A DNA stretch of 43,101 nucleotides, from contig JAQICC010000093.1 in assembly GCA_027858735.1 (NCBI GenBank), forward strand, positions 1 through 43,101, in the 5' to 3' direction. The stretch comes from Salinivirgaceae bacterium. GTDB taxonomy: Bacteria; Bacteroidota; Bacteroidia; Bacteroidales; SZUA-534. Position 1 is the first letter of the stretch; the number at the start of each line of letters is the position of its first letter. Positions 34,800 through 43,101 of this stretch are shown here, in pieces. Both the position numbers and the translations under genes were made by a program. Below the pieces are notes generated by a model, which did not search any database, was not told where the DNA came from, and saw only the letters and a list, made by a program, of their open reading frames with translations.

Positions 34800-36440
34800 C
34801 TACTCCATTGCCACCCAAGCCATTAAATAAACCAATGATGCTTGCCAGTTAATACAAATTTCGTTGTGCGAATAACTGCCTTCTTCATCAACCCAATCGG
34901 TAGCTGTATGGCCGCCACCTACAATATAACCCGGCCAAGGATTTTTAATCCCATCAGCGCCACATCTTCTATCATGCGGAAACATCGGCGGATTAACACC
35001 TAAACCTGTAACATAAGAGCGACCATAATAATTACGTCCGAAAATATGCGCCACAATACTTTCTGCAGCTTCCTTATATTTTTTATCTGGATTCAATTTT
35101 GAGGCCACATAAAGATTCGAAGCTAAACGAGCAATAGTACCGTTACATCCCCACTCATACAAAGCTGAAGGACGACCATAAACATCGCTTTTGGTATGGC
35201 TCACAATAGAATCAGCAATATGGATCATTTCTTGTTTAATTTTAGCGTGCAATTCTTTGTTTCTACCTTTTTTTTCTGACAACAGGTAAGTGTAAACTCC
35301 AAGATTTCTAACATTTCCCCAATCCCAATTGTAATCAACCAATTCTTTAAGATTTGTTAATCGCAATTCAAAATCTTTTAAGTATTGATCCTCTCCTGTT
35401 GTTTCCCACATTTCGGCAGCAGCCCAAATTAAACCACCGGTCTGGTTAGGCTGATATCCGCCAGTATGAAAATCTTTTTGCCCCCAGCGTACATACTCAG
35501 AATTTTCTTGCAAATACTTATAACTACGTTTGGCAGCATCTAAGCACGTTTTAGCATATTCAGCATCATAGGGTTCAAAATTGCGAGCTGCAATAGCCAT
35601 TGCTCCTACAAAATGTGCTGTAGCCGCAGTTCCCCATTCTGTAAAATATCTTTTTGCAGTATCCTCGTTCGGCATTATAAACCCAGAAAAACTTGTACGA
35701 GTTAATTTATGCGATACCCTACCTGAATTATCCGAATACTGCATTTTTAAGAACCAATCGGTTTCCCATTTTAATTCTTCTAAGTAATCTGGCATTTTCT
35801 CGTGCTTATCCGGAATATCAAACGCTGTTTTTTCAAGACCTTTTTGAAAATCTTGCCAGCCCATAAAAAGTTGTCCTAATGAAATTCCTCCATTTACAAT
35901 GTATTTTCCATAGTCACCTGCATCGTGCCAACCGCCGGTACCATCTTTCTGTTTCTCTCCAAATTCAGTAAAATCTAAATAGCCATCGTGCATGTGGCAA
36001 GCTTCCTGCTTAAAAGTATCGGCTTCAAATACACCTTCAACTTCAGTACCGCACCGCCATAAGTAAAATGCACGCATTGAGGTTTTAAAAGCAAAATCGT
36101 AACAATCATCAGCTATTTTAAACACTACCGATTTTAAACCACTTTTTGTTTCAATATAGTAATTCCCAGGAGTATTCAAGGCACTAAAATCCGCAATAAA
36201 TACCGATTGATCTACATCATCTTGAATTTTCGATTCTTTTAACTTGCCTTTAAAAACCACTTTTTTATTCGAGGTGTCAACTACTTTAAAACCATTACAA
36301 AGTCCATTTATAGTAGCTTTTTTTACACTCTCTAATTTATAACCCAAGGTATTTACCTTAATCGAGTTACCATTTTCCTGTCCAAAACCAACTAAAAAAA
36401 AGCAGAAACCCAAAATCAATAATAGTATTTTCTTTTTCAT
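34800..36440 (-). CDS. Glycoside hydrolase family 9 (endoglucanase-type) with N-terminal Ig-like CelD_N domain
   Basis: GGWHDAGDYGKYIVNGG; GYIVGGGHTATDWVDEEGSYSHNEICINWQASLVYLMAW; NH2-terminal signal peptide and IKVNTLGY region. Confidence 0.93.
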   Translation of the reverse strand: MKKKILLLILGFCFFLVGFGQENGNSIKVNTLGYKLESVKKATINGLCNGFKVVDTSNKKVVFKGKLKESKIQDDVDQSVFIADFSALNTPGNYYIETKSGLKSVVFKIADDCYDFAFKTSMRAFYLWRCGTEVEGVFEADTFKQEACHMHDGYLDFTEFGEKQKDGTGGWHDAGDYGKYIVNGGISLGQLFMGWQDFQKGLEKTAFDIPDKHEKMPDYLEELKWETDWFLKMQYSDNSGRVSHKLTRTSFSGFIMPNEDTAKRYFTEWGTAATAHFVGAMAIAARNFEPYDAEYAKTCLDAAKRSYKYLQENSEYVRWGQKDFHTGGYQPNQTGGLIWAAAEMWETTGEDQYLKDFELRLTNLKELVDYNWDWGNVRNLGVYTYLLSEKKGRNKELHAKIKQEMIHIADSIVSHTKSDVYGRPSALYEWGCNGTIARLASNLYVASKLNPDKKYKEAAESIVAHIFGRNYYGRSYVTGLGVNPPMFPHDRRCGADGIKNPWPGYIVGGGHTATDWVDEEGSYSHNEICINWQASLVYLMAWVAME

Positions 36441-37022
36441 AACTTAATGTTTAAAAATCAATTCACCAAAAATATTCTAAAACTTAGCAGTAATAACTTG
36501 TAAGTGATTTTTTACAACTACTTAAAAATACTCTTTACTTATAAACCATAAACTTGTCGCCATTAATAAGGCCTTATTTGTACAATTTCAATTATTAATT
36601 AAATACCCTTAGTAAAAAATTGAGAAGTACATTTAAAATTAAAAAACACTTTTAAAGAATCTAATTTCGTTCAAAATATACAACATACACAACAAAAACC
36701 ATTTTAATCTCACATTTTCCATTACATTACAAACTCAACTATTAATTATATCAATAAAAAATTGTTCTTCTTTAAGTTCACAATTAACCATAAAAATTCA
36801 AAAAAGTTTTTTACTAAAAAAAACACTCAAATCACAACTATTTTATATACGCACTTTTCAAAAACAGGGCTAAAAATATCTACCTAATAAATCTATTTTC
36901 TGAGAAATAAATTAATTATTGTACATAATATGATTACGCAAACATTAATATTTTGATATATTTGATTTTTATTTATCGATATAATTTTCACATACACCCT
37001 ATAAATTGAAATCTTACAAACT

Positions 37023-38255
37023 ATGAAAAATCTTATCATTCTATGTATTGTTATTTGTGCAGCTTGTACCCAAACCGAAACCAGTAAAATTAATATTGCT
37101 CAATGGCGAGGCGAAAATCGCGACGGCATATATAACGAAACCGGGCTCCTTAAAAGCTGGCCTAAAGCTGGGCCTGATTTGATTTGGGAAACAGACACCA
37201 TTGGACACGGATATGGTTCACCTGTAGTTACATCAGATAAAGTATTTGTAAATGGCGAAATTGATAGTGTAAGTCATCTTTTTGCTTTCGACCTAACAGG
37301 CAATCTACTTTGGGCTTCACCAAACGGGAAGGCATTCATGGGAGAAGGTTTTTCAGCATCTTTCCCTGGTTCGCGGTCAACACCTACTATTGTTAATAAT
37401 TTAGCTTACGCTATTTCGGGCTTAGGAAGAGTAGCTTGCTACGAAACTGAAACCGGAGCGGAAAAATGGGCGATTGATATGCTTGCAGATTTTAATGGTA
37501 AATATAACTATTTTGGTTTTGCAGAATCGCCATTAGTTGATGAGAATAGAATATTCTGCCTTCCTGCTGGAAAAGACACTAACATTGTAGCCTTAGATCG
37601 TTTTACAGGAGAAACCTTATGGATTTCTAAAGGACTTTCAGACACGGCATCCTATTGCTCACCTATGATTATTAACCTCCCCACCAGAAAAATATTGGTT
37701 ACATTCACCATTCATAATCTTTTAGGGCTTGATGCCGCAACTGGTGAATTATTATGGTCGCATAAGCAGAAAATTAAGCAATTTAACCAACCGAGCAATA
37801 CTCCAATATTTAAAGACGGGCATCTTTACTATGTGCAACCCGACGGTAATGGTGCCGTTAAATTGGCATTAGCTGATGATGGAACAAGCATCACAGAAGT
37901 GTGGGCTGAACCCTCTCAAGCGGGCACTTTCACAGGCTTTGTAATTAAAGACGGCAAAATATTCAACACAACAGGTAAACTAAAAATGGAAATTCGTGAC
38001 ATAAATTCTGGTCAAATAACCGATAGCTTAAGAGTAAAATCAGGAAGTGTAATAACGGCTGACAACATGATATATTGTTATTCTGACAATGGATCGGTAA
38101 ATCTTATAAACACGACTGACTCTGTTAATATTGTTAGTAAATTCAAAATTAAGAAGGGTACAAAAGAACATTTCTCGAACCCTGTAATTAAAAATGGGGT
38201 ACTATATATTCGCCACGGAAATACATTGCTGGCCTACAATATTAAACAAGAATAA
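37023..38255 (+). CDS. PQQ-binding-like beta-propeller lipoprotein (BamB-like repeats)
   Basis: Lipobox CIVICAAC; WRGENRDGIYNETGLLKSWPKAGPDLIWE; repeated GETLW/GELLW blades. Confidence 0.88.
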   Translation: MKNLIILCIVICAACTQTETSKINIAQWRGENRDGIYNETGLLKSWPKAGPDLIWETDTIGHGYGSPVVTSDKVFVNGEIDSVSHLFAFDLTGNLLWASPNGKAFMGEGFSASFPGSRSTPTIVNNLAYAISGLGRVACYETETGAEKWAIDMLADFNGKYNYFGFAESPLVDENRIFCLPAGKDTNIVALDRFTGETLWISKGLSDTASYCSPMIINLPTRKILVTFTIHNLLGLDAATGELLWSHKQKIKQFNQPSNTPIFKDGHLYYVQPDGNGAVKLALADDGTSITEVWAEPSQAGTFTGFVIKDGKIFNTTGKLKMEIRDINSGQITDSLRVKSGSVITADNMIYCYSDNGSVNLINTTDSVNIVSKFKIKKGTKEHFSNPVIKNGVLYIRHGNTLLAYNIKQE

Positions 38256-38285
38256 TATTTGTATTTCAAGTACCTTTAAAAACAA

Positions 38286-38472
38286 GGTTCTACTACCATT
38301 TTTGTGGCTAATGATTAAATTAGGTGTATTTTTAAGTTCTCAGGTTGGCATCCTCCAGTCCTCGGTTCTCAGTCCTCAGTATGTCCAACAACTGGAGACT
38401 GAGGACTGCCTAATATAACTCATTAAAAAAACTCCTTATAAAATTATCTTACACTAAATTCGCAGTAATACC
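38286..38472 (+). mobile_element. MITE-like element family A, copy 3 (187 bp, diverged interior)
   Basis: GGTTCTACTACCATTTTTGTGG ... ACACTAAATTCGCAGTAATACC; flanks AAAAACAA (38278-38285) and AAAAATAA (38473-38480), 7/8; internal hairpin CAGTCCTCAGT/ACTGAGGACTG. Confidence 0.8.
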
Positions 38473-38493
38473 AAAAATAAAAACATATTAAGC

Positions 38494-39849
38494 TTATTCT
38501 TTCTCTTTTCTTTCCTTCAATTCTAGCTGTACTTTTTCAAGCAGAACATTATTCAAAGTATAAAACCGCATTATAAATGCAGCTAAAAGCGCAAAAACTC
38601 CCGGAATAACACTAATCACCACTACAATTCCTGTCTGCGATGCATCACTTTGAGCTTCATTTGCCACATAACCCAGACTAGCCAATACTGTACCAATAAT
38701 AAAAGAAGCTAATGCTCCACCCAGCTTTTGCGAGAAATTGGCGGCCGAAAAAGTCATTGCTGTTGCTCGTCTTCCTGTTTTCCATTCAGTATAATCAGCG
38801 GTATCGGCATACATTGAAAAGGCTAGCGGCGATTTTGGCCCCAATACCAAGCCTATAAATACATGAAGTGTAAACATTAACCAAACTGCATCCTTTGGAA
38901 TAAAAAAGAATGCTATTGACAAAATTCCGGTTGCACTCATAAGATACACCATTAACCGTTTTTTGTCAATGAATTTTGTAAGCATTGGTGTTATGGCTGC
39001 ACCCACTGCAAGAGCAATACCATATGCAGTAAGAAAGTATTTAATTAGTTCAGGGCGCTCTACGTAATATTTCACATAATAAATTGATGCTCCTGCACGC
39101 ATGGTAATTGTTATCATTATAATTAGTGCCAAACTAAACAATACCAGCCAAGGTTTATTCTGGAACAAATCTTTAATATCACTGGCCACATTTGTATTTT
39201 GTTTTGGTGGCGAGGTTATTCGTTCTTTAGTGCTAAAAAAAACTATGGTGAAAACTATTGCAGCAGCAATTCCATACAAAGCCATAGTTAATTGCCATCC
39301 TAGTGTTTCGTTACCTTTTCCTAGAACATCAACCAAATCAAGTGTAAAAAAGTTTACAATAATAGTTCCGGAAAAGGCCGCTATAAAACGAAAACTTATT
39401 AATGTGGTTCGCTCCTGGCTTTCCGCAGTAATTACACCCGAAAGGGCTGAGTACGGAATATTTAACACCGTATAAACCATCATCATTAGGGTATAAGTAC
39501 CATAAGCCCAAATAAGTTTTCCATTTTCGGCCAAATCTGGTGTGGTATAAGTTAAAACTCCTGCAGCTGCCATTGGCAACCCTGCATAAAGTAAATAAGG
39601 CCTGAAATTTCCAAATTTGCTCTTTGTTCTGTCTGCCAACGCCCCCATTGCCGGGTCAGTAAAGGCATCAACAATTTTAGTTACCAGCATCATGGTTCCT
39701 GCTGCTGCAGCTGAAATACCAAAAACATCGGTATAAAATATTAACAGAAAGGCTGAAATGTTAGCCCAATAAAAGTTAAATCCCAAATCTCCTATTCCGT
39801 AGCCTATTTTCTCTTTAAGGCTTATTTTTGCTAGAATTCCATTTGCCAT
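38494..39849 (-). CDS. MFS transporter, glycoside-pentoside-hexuronide (GPH):cation symporter type
   Basis: KEKIGYGIGDLGFNFYWANISAFLLIFYTDVFGI; DAFTDPAMGALADRTKSKFGNFRPYLLYAGLP; 12 TM. Confidence 0.93.
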   Translation of the reverse strand: MANGILAKISLKEKIGYGIGDLGFNFYWANISAFLLIFYTDVFGISAAAAGTMMLVTKIVDAFTDPAMGALADRTKSKFGNFRPYLLYAGLPMAAAGVLTYTTPDLAENGKLIWAYGTYTLMMMVYTVLNIPYSALSGVITAESQERTTLISFRFIAAFSGTIIVNFFTLDLVDVLGKGNETLGWQLTMALYGIAAAIVFTIVFFSTKERITSPPKQNTNVASDIKDLFQNKPWLVLFSLALIIMITITMRAGASIYYVKYYVERPELIKYFLTAYGIALAVGAAITPMLTKFIDKKRLMVYLMSATGILSIAFFFIPKDAVWLMFTLHVFIGLVLGPKSPLAFSMYADTADYTEWKTGRRATAMTFSAANFSQKLGGALASFIIGTVLASLGYVANEAQSDASQTGIVVVISVIPGVFALLAAFIMRFYTLNNVLLEKVQLELKERKEKE

Positions 39850-39979
39850 ATCTTCATTGCTTTTTCGTTAATTATAACCCAAACGATGCATTTGGTTTTA
39901 AATTTTTAGTTCTAATGCATAGCTATAATAAATATTATCCATTTTGAGAAACCAGTAAAATGGCAATCTTACAAATCAG

Positions 39980-39996
39980 CCCGAACTGGCTTCGGG
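39980..39996. repeat. Small hairpin CCCGAA-CTGGC-TTCGGG
   Basis: Exact 6-bp inverted repeat upstream of the GPH symporter gene. Confidence 0.5.
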
Positions 39997-40138
39997 AGGG
40001 TTAACAATTGCTAAATGCACTAGTTCAGAATTATCATTTTATTTACATGATTGATACAGAAACAATTCTGCACTTACTTCAATTAAAAAAACAAAAAGGA
40101 GAAAATGTAACATGACATGTATGATTGCGAAATAGGCT

Positions 40139-42844
40139 CTACACTAAAAGTCCCATCACCATTATATCATCAATTTGTTCAAAATCATTTTTCCAATTAA
40201 TATGAGCGGCTTCAAGCGCACATTTTTGTTCTGCCATTGATTTGCTGCAATTTTTTAATAACAGCTCTTTAAATGTCCTCGATTTATAACGTTTACCATC
40301 AGTTCCTCCAAATTGATCGACGTAACCATCAGAAAACATATAGATTTGGTCTCCCTTATAAATTTGAATCTCCTTGGTACTAAACCTGTCCATTTTTTCA
40401 TAAAGAGCAATGGGCATTCTATCCCCTCTTATTTCGTACAATATATAATCTTCATATTCAACAGCATCAACTTCCGGCACAGGTAAAGTCTCCTTTTTGC
40501 GTATAATATACAATGGATTATGAGCTCCTGAAAACTGAAGTTGCAATTTATCAAAATCAATAGAGCACAAGGCAATATCCATTCCATCGCGCTGTTCACC
40601 TAATACTCCCTTTTGCTGCAAAGCATGAATTACCTCTTTACGCAATCGCTGTAATATAACACCCGCATGTGTAATGTATTCTTTGTTTACAATTTCGTTT
40701 AAAAACGAAACCCCCAGCATACTCATAAATGCACCTGGCACACCATGCCCAGTACAATCGGCTGCAGCAATAATAGTTCTTCCTTCAATTTCTGTTGTCC
40801 AATAAAAATCACCACTAACAATATTCTTCGGTTTATAAAACACAAAAAAATTCGTCAACTTTGCAGCAAGCGCTTCTTTTTTAGGTAAAATGGCGCGCTG
40901 AATGTATTGAGCATATTCTATACTATCTGTTATTTCTTTTTTTGTTTTTTGGATACGTTCTTTCTGCTCATTAACCGTTTCAACAGTTACACGCAACTCT
41001 TCATTACTTTGCTTTAGCTCTTCATTTTTTTCTTCAATTTCATTATTTTGCAGCATTATAACTCCTTTTGCTCTGTGAATTCGTATATACCCAAGAACAA
41101 CTAAAATCACAATTATAAAAATAGCAGCAATGCCCCCAATTAGTGCATTTTGTAATATGAGTCTATGTTTAATTACGGCATCTTGTTTTTCCAATTCCGT
41201 TTTTTGCAAGGTAATTTCCTTTTCTTTACGCTCTAACTCAAACCTATACTCTACAATATGAATTTGCTTTTGACTCTCAAGAGTAAATAAGCTATCATGA
41301 ATTAATCTATATAAATTTGAATACTGGTAGGCTTCCTCAAAATTATTTTTTTTAGCATAGGCCTTTGATAGTATTTCGGCCGCAAGCCTAATATTTTCTC
41401 TTATACCCATCTCACGAGAAGCTTTCAGTCCAATTAAACTATAATCAATGGCTTTTGATGGATAACCCATATTTAACCAAGCCTCTCCTATTTTAAGATT
41501 ATCAGTAGATACTTCACCGGTCTCTTCTAATTCTTGATGAATTGCTTTTGCCTTATTAAAATTATCTATTGCATCAGCGAAACTACCCTTTTGCCTGTAT
41601 ACCTCACCAATCAAATACAACGATTTTGCCTCTTCGCTCTTCTCACCTATTTGTACACATAGGTTCATTGCTTTATTAAAATTTAACAGCGCTTTATCTA
41701 ATTTTAACTGTTTCAGATACGATTCTCCAATGCCATTTAATATATTTGCTATAATCCTTTTATCACCATGTTTATTAGCACTAACCAAAGCTTCAGTATA
41801 GTACTGGTCCGTTTTTTCATAACTGCTTTGTAAAAAATGAATATGCCCAATGTTCAGCAAACAAATCGCTATTCCTCCTTCATCATCTAACTTTCTATCA
41901 ATAGCTAACGATTTTTCGTAAAACTCTACCGCTTTAGCATATTCTCCTTTATCCTTATAAACTTCCCCAATATTATTATAGCATACCGATGTTCCTAGTT
42001 CATCCGCAATATTAACTCTTATAGCTAGCGCTTCGGTATAACACTCCAATGCTTTCTCATATTTATTTAAGTCATCGTACGATACTCCTAAATTATTTAA
42101 GCCTTTTGCCAGCTGATTCTTTGCATCTATCTTACGATATTCCTCAATAGCTTTTTTTTGATACTCGATCGATAATATATGGTTACCCATATAGTTATAA
42201 ACAACCCCAATATTTGTTAAACAATCAGCAACACCTTTTCTATTATCATCTTTAATATAATAAACAACTGCCTTTTTAAAACACTCAATTGAACTTGTAT
42301 ACTCACTTGTATATACCAAAACAACACCTTTAATTTTAAGCAAATGCGGCACTAATGAAAAATCTTTAAGCTCAACTCCAATTTTTATTCCTGTATCAAA
42401 TACTTCTATTGATTTGTCGTATTCTGAATTATACATATATGCCGATCCTAAACCAATATAGCATTTCAATGTATTCTTTATAATATTATATTTATTTCTT
42501 TGGTTAAGCGATTGATCAAGGTAATCAATGGCATTATCATGCGCTCCTTTCTGCAATGCATCGTTTCCTAATAATAAAAGAGACTCACATACACCATACT
42601 CGTAGCCAATGCTTTTCGCAAGTTCTAAAGCCTCATTTAAAAATGTTAGCGTTTTATCCGATTTGTCTTGACTAAGCTTATCACCAATTTTATTTAGAAG
42701 GTTTACTTTTACAGTATCATTTCTCTCCGTTTTTAAAACATTCAATAAACTATCAACATTACTAACATCAGCCGCAAAGGAGTATAATCCAGAACCACTT
42801 AATATAAGCAATACCAATATGTTATAAAAAGGCTTTAAACTCAA
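40139..42844 (-). CDS. Tetratricopeptide-repeat SpoIIE-family (PP2C-like) phosphatase
   Basis: Multiple TPRs (ALECYTEALAIRVNI..., AVEFYEKSLAIDRKL...), TM helix, coiled coil, then FVFYKPKNIVSGDFYWTTEIEGRTIIAAADCTGHGVPGAFMSMLG. Confidence 0.95.
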   Translation of the reverse strand: MSLKPFYNILVLLILSGSGLYSFAADVSNVDSLLNVLKTERNDTVKVNLLNKIGDKLSQDKSDKTLTFLNEALELAKSIGYEYGVCESLLLLGNDALQKGAHDNAIDYLDQSLNQRNKYNIIKNTLKCYIGLGSAYMYNSEYDKSIEVFDTGIKIGVELKDFSLVPHLLKIKGVVLVYTSEYTSSIECFKKAVVYYIKDDNRKGVADCLTNIGVVYNYMGNHILSIEYQKKAIEEYRKIDAKNQLAKGLNNLGVSYDDLNKYEKALECYTEALAIRVNIADELGTSVCYNNIGEVYKDKGEYAKAVEFYEKSLAIDRKLDDEGGIAICLLNIGHIHFLQSSYEKTDQYYTEALVSANKHGDKRIIANILNGIGESYLKQLKLDKALLNFNKAMNLCVQIGEKSEEAKSLYLIGEVYRQKGSFADAIDNFNKAKAIHQELEETGEVSTDNLKIGEAWLNMGYPSKAIDYSLIGLKASREMGIRENIRLAAEILSKAYAKKNNFEEAYQYSNLYRLIHDSLFTLESQKQIHIVEYRFELERKEKEITLQKTELEKQDAVIKHRLILQNALIGGIAAIFIIVILVVLGYIRIHRAKGVIMLQNNEIEEKNEELKQSNEELRVTVETVNEQKERIQKTKKEITDSIEYAQYIQRAILPKKEALAAKLTNFFVFYKPKNIVSGDFYWTTEIEGRTIIAAADCTGHGVPGAFMSMLGVSFLNEIVNKEYITHAGVILQRLRKEVIHALQQKGVLGEQRDGMDIALCSIDFDKLQLQFSGAHNPLYIIRKKETLPVPEVDAVEYEDYILYEIRGDRMPIALYEKMDRFSTKEIQIYKGDQIYMFSDGYVDQFGGTDGKRYKSRTFKELLLKNCSKSMAEQKCALEAAHINWKNDFEQIDDIMVMGLLV

Positions 42845-43101
42845 TTTTATTTTACTTTATTATCATTCTTAAATAAATTTCTTTTTTACACATTTCAAAT
42901 AATCAAAATACTTACAATTATAATCAATTTTCTTTCTAACCTGATTAATTCATGTATTTAGTTTAGTGCAAATACAACTTGAAATACCTGCCGACGTAGT
43001 TCCCTACTTCAAAGGGATTGCAAGGAAGTAGATGTGCTGAAATAAATGCACTTTAGTAAAATTTGACAAAATTAATTTCAACACTTTAAAATTATAAGGT
43101 T

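Noticed and set aside
36441-37022. 580-bp very AT-rich gap between the divergent GH9 and PQQ-propeller genes, with a perfect TATATTTG (TAnnTTTG-like) at 36956-36963
   Set aside because: A -7-like match alone is expected by chance in AT-rich sequence and I could not find a well-spaced -33 TTG, so no promoter is called.
1-43101. CRISPR arrays, tRNA/rRNA genes, prophage or toxin-antitoxin/defence islands
   Set aside because: No regularly spaced identical repeats with unique spacers, no cloverleaf-like or rRNA sequence, and no Cas, integrase, transposase or recognised defence gene in the ORF set.

Overview
43.1 kb AT-rich chromosomal window that looks like Bacteroidota (T9SS C-terminal sorting domain, LytS/LytTR pair, TPR-SpoIIE phosphatase, characteristic intergenic repeats). 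I support about 28 intact genes and one probable pseudogene. They include a LytTR/LytS two-component pair, an MBL-fold hydrolase, a TolC-adaptor-RND efflux operon, a LysE exporter, a PfkB kinase + GntP permease pair, a CysQ-like phosphatase, an EcK-like phosphotransferase, a polysaccharide deacetylase, a truncated hemoglobin and HU. Further along are a His-rich OB-fold lipoprotein, Lpd, a ZnuABC-type metal importer, a 1758-aa T9SS surface protein, a NUDIX hydrolase, a MutS-like ATPase with predicted TM helices, a Pif1-like helicase with HTH tail, GH9, a PQQ-propeller lipoprotein, a GPH symporter and a TPR-SpoIIE phosphatase. No tRNA, rRNA, CRISPR array or intact transposase was recognised. The most distinctive content is intergenic: (i) a three-copy MITE-like family with ~22-bp imperfect TIRs and 8-bp target-site duplications (two perfect, one 7/8), one copy lying immediately upstream of the mutS-like gene; (ii) a three-copy 39-bp element with four phased CNGAT motifs (spacing 9-9-10 nt in all copies), always in the same orientation at the 3' end of a gene and supplying stop-codon bases in two cases; (iii) several REP-like hairpin repeats punctuating the efflux operon, including two hairpins with complementary loops. 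I did not identify a clear new enzymatic or defence system.
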